Source: Chloroflexi bacterium HGW-Chloroflexi-6
Lineage (GTDB): Bacteria > Chloroflexota > Anaerolineae > Anaerolineales > Villigracilaceae
Reading direction: 5' to 3'
DNA length: 64,000 bases
Assembly (NCBI GenBank): GCA_002840685.1
Contig: PHBU01000006.1
Location: 124,001 to 188,000 of the forward strand
Below are positions 27,385 through 35,794 of the stretch, piece after piece (position 1 is the first letter of the stretch; each line of letters opens with the position of its first letter). The notes below the pieces were generated by a model. That model was not told where the DNA came from and searched no databases. It saw only the letters and a list, made by a program, of their open reading frames with translations. Both the position numbers and the translations under genes were made by a program.

Positions 27385-27442
27385 ACTACTCTCCCGTTCG
27401 AGCAAAAACAAGTATTGTATCTTCCTGCCCCCAAAACCAGCC

Positions 27443-27480
27443 TAATAATAAACGCAACCTGTCGGCCGCGTTTATTATTA
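27443..27480. terminator. Bidirectional terminator
   Basis: TAATAATAAACGC / GCGTTTATTATTA, a 13-bp stem with a 12-base loop, between the convergent LysM-domain and comM genes. Confidence 0.75.
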
Positions 27481-27499
27481 CTAAATATTCATTGCTTCA

Positions 27500-29026
27500 T
27501 TACATCGCACCGTGCATCACCTTCGGCCTGTACTGCAAGGCCTCGGCCACGTGCGGGGTTTGGATATCCGGGCTGCCAGCCAGGTCGGCAATCGTCCGCG
27601 CCAATTTCAGGGTACGGTGATAGGCGCGCGCCGAAAGATTGAGCTGGCTCATGGCGGCGCGCACCAGGTTGTCGCCAGTTTCATCCAACTTGCAGAATTT
27701 GCGCACTTCGGCCACGCGCATATCGGCGTTGCAGATAACGCTCGTCCCGGAAAAACGCTCCAGTTGGCGCTGGCGGGCAACCTGGACCCGTTCGCGGATG
27801 GCTGCTGAAGGCTCTCCCAGCCGGTCGCTGGAGAGTTTCTCATAGTTGACGCGCGGCACCTCGATGTGGATATCGATCCGGTCGAGCATCGGGCCTGAGA
27901 TCCGCTTCTGATACTTGGTCACAATCGAAGAAGCACAGGTGCAGGGCTTTTGACTATCACCATAGTAGCCGCACGGACAGGGGTTCATTGCAGCGACAAG
28001 CTGGAAGTTGGCGCTAAAGGTCAGCGATCCCTGTGCGCGGCTGATGGTGACAACTTTGTCTTCCATCGGCTGGCGCATGACTTCAATGGCGCGGCTGCTA
28101 AATTCGGGAAATTCATCGAGAAAAAGCACGCCGCGATGGGCAAGCGAGATTTCGCCGGGGTGCGGAATGTTTCCACCGCCGACCAGGCCAGCGTGGCTGA
28201 TGGTGTGGTGCGGCGAGCGGAAAGGTCGCTGACGAATGAGCGGCGTCCCCGGCGGCAATTGGTCGGCAACCGAGTAGATTTTTGTGACTTCAAGCGCCTC
28301 TTCGATGCTCATTTCAGGCAGGATGCCCGGCAGGGCGCGCGCCAAAAGGGTTTTGCCAGCGCCAGGTGAGCCAACCATCAGGCAATTATGCCCACCGGCG
28401 GCCGCCACTTCGAGGGCGCGCTTGACGTGTTCCTGTCCTTTGACTTCGGCAAAATCGGTCGGGAGGAAGAGCGGGACGGTTTCTTCACTGACGGCCTGGA
28501 AAGGCTCGATCAAGCGGCGGCCCGCCAGATGGTTGTAAAGTTCCGCCAGCGTTTTGACGGGGTAAATCTCCAGGCCGGGAATCAAGGCCGCTTCGGCGGC
28601 ATCCGCTTCAGGGACGAACATCCGCGCGTAGCCGTTGGCGCGGGCTGCGGCAGCCATTGGCAAGACCCCGCGCGCATGACGGACAACGCCGTCCAGCGAG
28701 AGCTCGCCGACAACCAGTGTGCCTTCGGTGACGGCAGCCGGCAGCGAACCGGACAGTAGAATGACCCCGAGGGCAATCGGCAGATCGTAGGCCGGCCCCT
28801 CCTTGCGGACGGTGGCCGGAGCTAAATTGACAACAATTCGGTGGCGGGGAAAGTGCAGGCCGGCGTTTTTGACAGCGGTCTGGACGCGCTCACGGCTTTC
28901 CTGGACGGCAGCATCGGGCAGCCCGACAATGGTCATGCCAGGCTGACCATTGGTGTAATCGACTTCAACCTCGATGATGACACCATCGAGCCCGATCACG
29001 GCACAGGAATAAACGCGAGCAAGCAT
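27500..29026 (-). CDS. comM: YifB/ComM-family Mg-chelatase-like AAA ATPase
   Basis: The 508-residue protein has the three ComM parts: a Lon-protease-like N-terminal ChlI domain (about 20-140), an AAA core with Walker A MVGSPGAGKTLLAR and Walker B GVLFLDEFPEF, and a C-terminal Mg_chelatase_C domain (about 410-500). The Cys-rich segment NPCPCGYYGDSQKPC is typical of the family. ComM acts as a hexameric branch-migration helicase in natural transformation. A short decayed copy of its 3' end lies at 22874-23002. Confidence 0.94.
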   Translation of the reverse strand: MLARVYSCAVIGLDGVIIEVEVDYTNGQPGMTIVGLPDAAVQESRERVQTAVKNAGLHFPRHRIVVNLAPATVRKEGPAYDLPIALGVILLSGSLPAAVTEGTLVVGELSLDGVVRHARGVLPMAAAARANGYARMFVPEADAAEAALIPGLEIYPVKTLAELYNHLAGRRLIEPFQAVSEETVPLFLPTDFAEVKGQEHVKRALEVAAAGGHNCLMVGSPGAGKTLLARALPGILPEMSIEEALEVTKIYSVADQLPPGTPLIRQRPFRSPHHTISHAGLVGGGNIPHPGEISLAHRGVLFLDEFPEFSSRAIEVMRQPMEDKVVTISRAQGSLTFSANFQLVAAMNPCPCGYYGDSQKPCTCASSIVTKYQKRISGPMLDRIDIHIEVPRVNYEKLSSDRLGEPSAAIRERVQVARQRQLERFSGTSVICNADMRVAEVRKFCKLDETGDNLVRAAMSQLNLSARAYHRTLKLARTIADLAGSPDIQTPHVAEALQYRPKVMHGAM

Positions 29027-29089
29027 GAAAATAGTTTAGATGATGCAGGCGCGAATGTCAATAAACTTTTTTTGGAGCAAAGTTGTTGT

Positions 29090-30454
29090 TCATGGAAGGT
29101 AACGATCAATCACATTGCGGATGGCATCGGCAAGCGGACCTTGCGGATCAAGATCCAGCGCAGTTTGCAGGTTTTGACGGGCCAGTTGGAGATCCCCACT
29201 GCGCAGGTAGAGCAAGCCCAGATGAAAGCGCGCAGCAGGCTCAGCAGGAGCCAGCTCAACCGCACTGACCAGCGCGGCGCGAGCGCTTTCAACCTGACCA
29301 AGCGCCATCAAAACCTGGCCGAGGGCGTCAGCATTGCGCCAATCATCCTCACCAAGGCTGCGGGCTTTGTAGGCGGCGGGCAAGCCGTCCTGTTCAAGGC
29401 AGCCTTCGGTTTGCAGACAAAACAGAGCCAGCGCGCGCCAGGTGGATGGGTTTGCGGGCGAAATTTCAGCAGCGCGCAAGTAATAAGCATGAGCGCCGGG
29501 AACATCCCCCTGCCGAAAGGCAAGTTCGCCCAGGTTGATCAACCAGACCGGGTTTGCAGGCTCCAGGCGCAAGGCTTGCTGAAAGTTCTGAGTAGATTTT
29601 AAGTAATCACCCTGGCGCTGCCAGTACAGGCCGAGGTGGGCGTGGGTGGTTGCGGAGTCAGGATCAAGCCGCAGGGCCTGTTCCAGGGCAGGCAGCGCCT
29701 CGTCAGAACCGGTCTGCTGGCGGGCTTCGCCAAGCAAAGCCCAGGCCGAAGCATAGGTGGAGTCAACCGCAACGGCGCGTTCGAGGCCTGTTTGAGCAAG
29801 AGGCCACTCGCCAATGGCTGCCAACCCCTGGGCTGAAACGGTCAACTGATAAGCAAGGGAATCTCCAAGCGAGGCCCGATCGAGGGCCAGGATCAGTTCC
29901 TTTAAATGGTAGCCAGGCTGAGGGTCGAGCGTTTGAACCCGTTCAAAAAACGGAAGGGCCGCAAGTGGAGAGTTGGCCATATTGAGCAGACCAAGCCTCC
30001 AGTGAAATTCCGCAAGCTCAGGCGCAATCTGAATGCCGCTCTGAAGCAATTCAGTTTCTCGGCCAAAATCAGCACGCTGGTGGTAGAGACGCACCATTTT
30101 GAGCATCAGGCGAGGCTCTTGCAAACCATTCTCAAGCAGCGACTCCCATTCGCGCAAGGCCAAGTCGGGCTGACCGGTTTGGATGTAAGCATCGGCAAGC
30201 GCCAACTGCCCGGCTTGGGTCAGGCTGTCTTTCTGGCGGGCCTGCAGGAAAAGATCGATCGCACCTGAAAAATCCCCTTTTTGGGTAGCGGACAAGCCAG
30301 CTTTTTCGAGCAAGTCGTGCCGCCAGGGCTGCAAGCGATAAGCGGCCTGGAACTGGGCAGTTCTCTCCAACCCGGAAATATGAGATTGGAAAAGGGTGAC
30401 AAATAATAGTAAAATGAGGGGAAGTAAAACGGCAGGACGGAAACTATTTTTCAT
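29090..30454 (-). CDS. TPR-repeat protein with N-terminal membrane anchor
   Basis: The product (454 residues) begins with a hydrophobic helix (AVLLPLILLLFVTLF) followed by a dozen or so TPR-like helical pairs to the end, for example AHLGLYWQRQGDYLKSTQNF and FHLGLLYLRSGDLQLARQNL. It is probably membrane-anchored with the repeats outside the cell. No enzymatic domain is visible, so a role in protein assembly is only inferred. It is divergent from the histidine kinase gene. Confidence 0.8.
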   Translation of the reverse strand: MKNSFRPAVLLPLILLLFVTLFQSHISGLERTAQFQAAYRLQPWRHDLLEKAGLSATQKGDFSGAIDLFLQARQKDSLTQAGQLALADAYIQTGQPDLALREWESLLENGLQEPRLMLKMVRLYHQRADFGRETELLQSGIQIAPELAEFHWRLGLLNMANSPLAALPFFERVQTLDPQPGYHLKELILALDRASLGDSLAYQLTVSAQGLAAIGEWPLAQTGLERAVAVDSTYASAWALLGEARQQTGSDEALPALEQALRLDPDSATTHAHLGLYWQRQGDYLKSTQNFQQALRLEPANPVWLINLGELAFRQGDVPGAHAYYLRAAEISPANPSTWRALALFCLQTEGCLEQDGLPAAYKARSLGEDDWRNADALGQVLMALGQVESARAALVSAVELAPAEPAARFHLGLLYLRSGDLQLARQNLQTALDLDPQGPLADAIRNVIDRYLP

Positions 30455-30520
30455 TCAAGTATTATTATATCCTCCTTATCTTGCGTCAGCGGCTCTCAAG
30501 CCGTGCTATAATTTCAGGGA

Positions 30521-32896
30521 ATGAATATGCCGTTTTTCGAACAGATTTTCACTTTACTTGCCAATGCACCGGGTAACCTTGTTTACCACCTCGTGCTGGC
30601 TTTTTCTATTACCGGCGCGCTGCAAAGCGCAATCAGCCAATTACGCGCTACGGGATATCCACAAGTCCGGCGCATGGTAATTGGCTTAAGTTTATTACTC
30701 TTCGGACAGGTTGTGTTGTTTGCAGCCAGCGGCCTGGCCTGGCAGGGTGTTTTCGCCGCAGGGCAGATTCTACCAAGCTTGGACCGGGCTGTGATTTTGT
30801 TCAGCATCTTGTGGATCACCTGGATGTGGGCTTTCCCTGAGCCAAACCGACCGTGGGATGCAACGATCACTGTCTTGAGCCTGCTAACCCTGACCGCACT
30901 GGCCTTTGGGGTCATGTCACAGGCCGGTATCTCAGAAGAGATCAGTTTTAATATCTCGCCCCAAAGCCTGGCCTGGAATGTCGCCATCTTGGTGGCATTG
31001 GGGCTGGGCATCATTTTATTGCTCGTGCGCCGCCCATTGGGGTTTGGGAGCGGCCTGGCCGTGCTCATTTTAACCGCCTGCGGTTTTATCTTGGACAGTT
31101 TCTGGACAGGCACTGGCGATTATTCGGGGGTTGTGCGCCTATTCATCATGGCAGCTTATCCGATTTTGTTGACCCTGCCCAATCGCTTCCCGACGCCGAC
31201 CTCCGGACCCAACAACCAGACGATCGCTGTTTTCCAAAAAAATATAGCCGAAAGCGCCGGAACGGATCGACCGAGCCAGTCCTTGCGGGAACGACGACGC
31301 TACAGCACAGACCCCAAAACGCTCAGTTCCCTGCTCGCCCTGGCCGCCGAAGTGGATGCCAGCAAGATCAACCAGCATATTGCCCGGGCCGTAGCCCAGG
31401 CCATGCTGGCCGATTTGTGTTTTCTGCTTTTTGTGGGCGACGATAAAAATACTTTGTTCATCGCCAGCGGTTATGATTTGATCCGCGAGGAACACCTGGA
31501 CGGCGGACTGATCAACAAAGACAGTGTGCCGATGTTGGCGAACGCTGTTTTGCGCGGCCGTCCGTTGCGCTTGCCAGCCAGCACAACATCTTCTGATCTG
31601 AAAGGCTTGGGCGATATGCTTGGCTTGAGCAACCCGGGTAACCTGCTAAACGTTCCAATTACGAACGACCAGGGAACCATGGGCAGCGTGCTGTTGCTTT
31701 CGCCCTACTCAAACCGCCTGTGGAACGCGGACGATCAGACTTTCTTGAGTAATATCTCAACTTCGTTTGTGCCGATCATCGAGCGCGGACGACGCATCTC
31801 AGCGATCGAGCACCAACGCGACATGGCCCGCCAAAGCGCGGAGGAAACTCTCGGCCAGTTGGCGCGCATCCAGACCAGCAATGCCGAAATCTCAGCCGAG
31901 ATGGAAACCATCAAAGCAAAAGCGGCACACATCGGCGAGATGGAACAAAACTATCAGGAAGCTGTCCAAACCCTTGAAGCGATCCGGATCGAGAACGAAA
32001 AGCTCAAATCGCGTCTGGAAAAAGCAAAATCAGATGGCTCATCAGGCGCTGGTAACGAGTATTACGAAAATGAACTAAAACTAACCCTCGGCGAAGTTGC
32101 CCGCCTGCAAAACCAACTGGCCGACGCCAATATCAAACTGCTCGAACTGGAAAAACGGCCAAGCGGCAAGTTATCAACCGACCAGGCCGAAGTGATCGCC
32201 TCGATCGCCCAGGAACTCCGCCAGCCGATGTCTTCGATCATCGGCTACACAGACCTGATGCTGGGCGAATCTGTTGGTATTTTGGGCGCGCTGCAACGAA
32301 AATTCGTCGAGCGCGTCAAGGCATCCACCGAACGGATCGGCAGCCTGATCGATGATCTGATCCAGATCACCACGCTTGAAACCGGTTTGATGTCGCTTAA
32401 GCCAGAGACTGTTGACCTGAACCTGATCATCGACAATGCGATGGCTTATACCTCAAGCCAGTTGCGCGAGAAGAACATCAGCCTGCGCATCGACCTGCCA
32501 GAAGCGCTCCAGCCCATCCAGGCCGACCGAGAAGCCATTCAACAAATCCTGATCCACCTGCTGCAAAACGCCGGGGCAGCCTCACCGGTGGAAGGCAGCG
32601 TCACCCTGCGCGTCAGGACCGAACGCCAAAACGAACAAGATTACGTTTTGCTGCAAATTGCAGACACCGGCGGCGGCATCCCCGCTGAAGACATGGACCG
32701 GGTTTTCTCACGCCTGTATCGCGCCGATAATGTGCTCATTCAGGGGGTTGGGGATACCGGGGTTGGTTTATCCATCGCCAAAGCCCTGACCGAAGCTCAG
32801 GGCGGACGAATCTGGGTGGATACAGAAATGACCAATGGTTCAACATTCAGCGTGTTACTGCCCATTCGGCAGCCTGAAGTAGAAGCGCAGGCTTAA
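30521..32896 (+). CDS. GAF-domain sensor histidine kinase with atypical H-box
   Basis: The 791-residue protein has about seven N-terminal transmembrane helices (to about 230), a GAF-like domain (about 270-425), a long coiled coil (about 430-545), a HisKA-like dimerisation region (about 555-625) and a HATPase_c domain (about 670-785: LIHLLQNAGAAS, IADTGGGIPAEDM, GDTGVGLSIAKAL). Where the phosphoacceptor His should be, the sequence reads IAQELRQPMSSI with Gln564, so autophosphorylation is not expected at the usual site. It may act as a regulated scaffold or use another residue. TATAAT lies 8 bases before the ATG. The LysM gene begins 1 base after its stop. Confidence 0.85.
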   Translation: MNMPFFEQIFTLLANAPGNLVYHLVLAFSITGALQSAISQLRATGYPQVRRMVIGLSLLLFGQVVLFAASGLAWQGVFAAGQILPSLDRAVILFSILWITWMWAFPEPNRPWDATITVLSLLTLTALAFGVMSQAGISEEISFNISPQSLAWNVAILVALGLGIILLLVRRPLGFGSGLAVLILTACGFILDSFWTGTGDYSGVVRLFIMAAYPILLTLPNRFPTPTSGPNNQTIAVFQKNIAESAGTDRPSQSLRERRRYSTDPKTLSSLLALAAEVDASKINQHIARAVAQAMLADLCFLLFVGDDKNTLFIASGYDLIREEHLDGGLINKDSVPMLANAVLRGRPLRLPASTTSSDLKGLGDMLGLSNPGNLLNVPITNDQGTMGSVLLLSPYSNRLWNADDQTFLSNISTSFVPIIERGRRISAIEHQRDMARQSAEETLGQLARIQTSNAEISAEMETIKAKAAHIGEMEQNYQEAVQTLEAIRIENEKLKSRLEKAKSDGSSGAGNEYYENELKLTLGEVARLQNQLADANIKLLELEKRPSGKLSTDQAEVIASIAQELRQPMSSIIGYTDLMLGESVGILGALQRKFVERVKASTERIGSLIDDLIQITTLETGLMSLKPETVDLNLIIDNAMAYTSSQLREKNISLRIDLPEALQPIQADREAIQQILIHLLQNAGAASPVEGSVTLRVRTERQNEQDYVLLQIADTGGGIPAEDMDRVFSRLYRADNVLIQGVGDTGVGLSIAKALTEAQGGRIWVDTEMTNGSTFSVLLPIRQPEVEAQA

Positions 32897-32897
32897 A

Positions 32898-33704
32898 ATG
32901 GGGGCTTTACGCCAACTGGGCGGGGGCTTTTTACTCGGGGTTTTATTCGTCGGGCTGGTGCTGGGCGGGTTTGCCCTGGCGATGGCCGAAGGCGGGATGA
33001 TCCCGGCAATTGCTGCGACCCCGATCGCAACCCTGACCCTGCCAAGCGCTTATCCGACCCTTGAGTTGCTGACCCTGCCAGACGGCTTAACCGCCACAAG
33101 CGCCTCACTCGAAGGGCCAACAGCCACCCCAACCAACACGCTGCCCCCGCCGCCGACAACCTGTCTGCCGCCCGCGGGCTGGGTTGCGATTTCCATCCAA
33201 CCCTACGATACGCTGGCTTCAATTGCGCTTACTTATCGGGTCGGCAGCGCCGAATTACAGAGGGCGAACTGCCTGGTAAGCGATGAACTGGCTGCCGGTT
33301 CCTATTTATACGTTCCACCGTTGCCAACGAGCACCGCAATTGCATGCGGCGCACCCGCGGGATGGATCATTTACATCGTTCAACCTGGCGATACCCTGTA
33401 TCGCATCAGTTTGCTGTATCGGGTCAGTATCTCGCAACTGCAACAAGCCAACTGCCTTGGAGGCTCGTCCTCAATCATAGCGGGGCAACAACTAAGAGTG
33501 CCAAACGTGCCGGTCAGCACGGCGACCTTTACGCCACTGACACCGGTCACCGAAACGCACACGCCAACCGCCACATCCAGCCCAACGACTGGCACGATCA
33601 CAGAAACAGCCACGTCAACCGCAACACAGACAACCGCGCCAAGCGCAACGCCTGAGCCGAGCGCAACCACACCACCAACCCAGACAGCAACGCCAACCCC
33701 GTAA
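32898..33704 (+). CDS. Secreted protein with two LysM domains
   Basis: The 268-residue protein has an N-terminal hydrophobic segment (about 10-35), then two LysM-like modules (about 90-140 and 145-200). The second reads YIVQPGDTLYRISLLYRVS and GQQLRVPN; each begins after a Cys-Pro/Ala-Pro-Ala-Gly-Trp-like motif, and paired Cys residues suggest disulfides. The tail is a Thr/Pro-rich linker of about 60 residues with no further domain. LysM domains bind peptidoglycan. It is probably cotranscribed with the histidine kinase upstream. Confidence 0.82.
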   Translation: MGALRQLGGGFLLGVLFVGLVLGGFALAMAEGGMIPAIAATPIATLTLPSAYPTLELLTLPDGLTATSASLEGPTATPTNTLPPPPTTCLPPAGWVAISIQPYDTLASIALTYRVGSAELQRANCLVSDELAAGSYLYVPPLPTSTAIACGAPAGWIIYIVQPGDTLYRISLLYRVSISQLQQANCLGGSSSIIAGQQLRVPNVPVSTATFTPLTPVTETHTPTATSSPTTGTITETATSTATQTTAPSATPEPSATTPPTQTATPTP

Positions 33705-33706
33705 GT

Positions 33707-33737
33707 AGTGACGGCGCAAACCGTCACTGTGTTTTTT
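33707..33737 (+). terminator. Terminator-like hairpin directly before the LCP start codon
   Basis: AGTGACGG / CCGTCACT with a 6-base loop and a T-rich tail, starting 2 bases after the LysM stop and ending 3 bases before the LCP ATG. There is no Shine-Dalgarno between hairpin and ATG. Confidence 0.75.
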
Positions 33738-33740
33738 CCC

Positions 33741-35168
33741 ATGCGCAAAACGCTTTTCTTTATCATTCTTATCAGTCTGATCCTTACAGCCTGCGGGACT
33801 CCCCCTCCGCAGGCTTATTCAGCCTATTATTTTGTTACCGCCCCGGCAAATGCCACCGCCACACCGACCCCTTTCCAACCCCAGATGGCGGCTGACGATG
33901 CCATTCCCCAGGCCATCCTGGCAACAGCCACTTTGCCGGCCCTCGTCCCTACCCTGACGCCCATCTGGACCGAGACGCCGCCTCCCGCCCAACCAACCCT
34001 GGCGGTGATCGAGACCCCCGCCCCCCTGCTGGATGCGCCAGAATCGCTGGTCTATCTGCTGCTCGGCTCTGATCTGCGCCCCGGTTCATCGTATCGCACC
34101 GATACGATCGTTGTAGCGGCCATCCGGCCCAGGGATGGGCAGGTTTCGCTGATCTCATTCCCGCGCGATCTGTGGGTCAACATCCCCACCGTAGGTTTGC
34201 AGCGGATCAATACAGCCTATCAATACGGGGAGATTTATGATTACCCGGGGGGCGGCCCTGGGCTGCTAAAGGATACCATCCTGACCAATTTCGGGCTGGC
34301 CATCGACCAGACCGCCATGGTTGATTTCGACGGCTTTCGCAAAATCGTGGATACTCTGGGAGGCGTCGATTTGCCGATCGCCTGCCCGTACACCGACTGG
34401 CACCTGATCGACCCGAGCTTTGACCCGGAATACGAAGACAACTGGTCGCTTTATACCGTTGGGCCAGGCATCATCCACATGGATGGCGACCTGGCGCTCT
34501 GGTATGCCCGTTCGCGCCAAAAATCGAACGATTTCGACCGCGGACGCCGCCAGCAGGAAGTTTTGCGCGCCATTTACAAGCAAACCCTGAGCACCAATAC
34601 CCTGGCCAGCCTGCCTCAGCTTTACAATGACCTGAACTCATCCATCAAGACCGATGTAGGCCCGGGCGACGTGCTCGCGCTTGCGCCATTGGCATTCCAG
34701 TTGAATAATGCCGACATTCGCAGTTATTACGTGGCTGGCGACCTGGTCACATCCTGGATCACCCCCGGGGGGGCATACGTCCTGCTGCCCAACACGGAAG
34801 CCATCCAGGCCATGCTGGCCGAAGCGCTCTCCCCCTCTGCCCGGCAGGAAGAACGCCAGGTTTTCACGGTCGAAGTCCAAAACGGCTCGTACAACGACGG
34901 CTGGGAAACGCTGGCCGCCGAACGCTTGAACTACGCCGGTTATGAAACCTCGATCGGCGAGGCAGACCACCGCCAGTATGCGGCCACCATGCTGCTTGAC
35001 TTGAGCGATGATCACGACCCCCAGCGCGCCTCCAGCCTGCTGGCCGTGCTGGGGCTGCCAGAAACCTCGCTGGTAACCGCGACAGACAGCGACAGCCCGG
35101 TTGACTATATTTTGATCGTGGGCAATGATTACCAACCCTGTTTTGTGCCTTCAGAACTAACCCCCTAA
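33741..35168 (+). CDS. LytR-CpsA-Psr (LCP) family protein with C-terminal LytR_C domain
   Basis: The 475-residue protein starts with a lipobox signal peptide (ISLILTACG), then a Thr/Pro-rich linker and the LCP domain (about 95-310). Family marks are YLLLGSDLRPGSSYRTDTI, SFPRDLWVNIP, TLGGVDL and ALWYARSRQKSNDFDRGRRQ, including the Arg and Asp residues that bind the polyprenyl pyrophosphate. A LytR_C-like domain follows (about 370-450, FTVEVQNGSYNDGWE). LCP enzymes attach glycopolymers to peptidoglycan or proteins. A longer GTG start at 33708 lies inside the hairpin and is less likely because the signal peptide begins at 33741. Confidence 0.9.
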   Translation: MRKTLFFIILISLILTACGTPPPQAYSAYYFVTAPANATATPTPFQPQMAADDAIPQAILATATLPALVPTLTPIWTETPPPAQPTLAVIETPAPLLDAPESLVYLLLGSDLRPGSSYRTDTIVVAAIRPRDGQVSLISFPRDLWVNIPTVGLQRINTAYQYGEIYDYPGGGPGLLKDTILTNFGLAIDQTAMVDFDGFRKIVDTLGGVDLPIACPYTDWHLIDPSFDPEYEDNWSLYTVGPGIIHMDGDLALWYARSRQKSNDFDRGRRQQEVLRAIYKQTLSTNTLASLPQLYNDLNSSIKTDVGPGDVLALAPLAFQLNNADIRSYYVAGDLVTSWITPGGAYVLLPNTEAIQAMLAEALSPSARQEERQVFTVEVQNGSYNDGWETLAAERLNYAGYETSIGEADHRQYAATMLLDLSDDHDPQRASSLLAVLGLPETSLVTATDSDSPVDYILIVGNDYQPCFVPSELTP

Positions 35169-35170
35169 AG

Positions 35171-35204
35171 AAAAAAAGCAGGGCGAGAACATATCTCGCC
35201 CTGC
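35171..35204 (-). terminator. Terminator of the zinc-ribbon gene
   Basis: GCAGGGCGAG / CTCGCCCTGC stem with a 7-base loop. On the minus strand it is followed by a run of seven T, so it mainly serves the gene at 35231-35785. Confidence 0.85.
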
Positions 35205-35230
35205 AAAATTTAAGCTTTGAATGGGGTCAA

Positions 35231-35785
35231 CTAAAACCCGCCGGACTGAGCCCCCGTAATCATATATAACACGGTTGGCAGCACTACACACAGGCAGCAA
35301 AACAAAACAAAGGCCACGCTGCAACCGATGGCCCAGTTGCGCCAGGCCGGGGGCTGTTGCTGAGGCGCGTCGAACGAGGCCGCTGCCGGAGTGGCCGCAG
35401 CAACCGCAGGAGACTCAGGGCGGGCAAACGCCGGCGGTTCGTCATCGACGACAGGCTTGGGGGCAGGAGGAGCATCCTGAAATTTCAGGTCGCTTTCGAT
35501 GGCATCAACCGCGTCTTTGGCTTCCTTCAAGCCGGTGCTGAAATACTCGCGATGAACCTGGACGGCCCCGACCTTGTTGCCAGCGCGCAGGAAGCGTTTG
35601 ATCTCATCCATTGCGGCGGCGCTGCTCTCGAAGCGCGGCAGTGGCGGCAGAGCAGAAGCGGATGCCAGCATGGTGGGCGCGCTGCGCGGGTCAGCGGCGG
35701 CGAGGGCCGCGCCGCAATACGGACAGGCCGTGGCGGGCATATCGACAGGCGCATTACAGGAGGGGCAATTGATTGGCTCAGACAT
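35231..35785 (-). CDS. Zinc-ribbon membrane protein with L7/L12-like segment
   Basis: The 184-residue protein begins with a zinc ribbon (CPSCNAP...CPYCGAA). Residues about 60-97 (EIKRFLRAGNKVGAVQVHRE, then GLKEAKDAVDAIE) resemble the C-terminal domain of ribosomal protein L7/L12, including the GLKEAKDAV helix. A Pro/Ala-rich linker and one C-terminal transmembrane helix (about 150-175) follow. The N-terminal part should face the cytoplasm. The function is unknown. The next gene upstream has a related architecture and lies only 9 bases away. Confidence 0.7.
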   Translation of the reverse strand: MSEPINCPSCNAPVDMPATACPYCGAALAAADPRSAPTMLASASALPPLPRFESSAAAMDEIKRFLRAGNKVGAVQVHREYFSTGLKEAKDAVDAIESDLKFQDAPPAPKPVVDDEPPAFARPESPAVAAATPAAASFDAPQQQPPAWRNWAIGCSVAFVLFCCLCVVLPTVLYMITGAQSGGF

Positions 35786-35794
35786 GAATAACTC

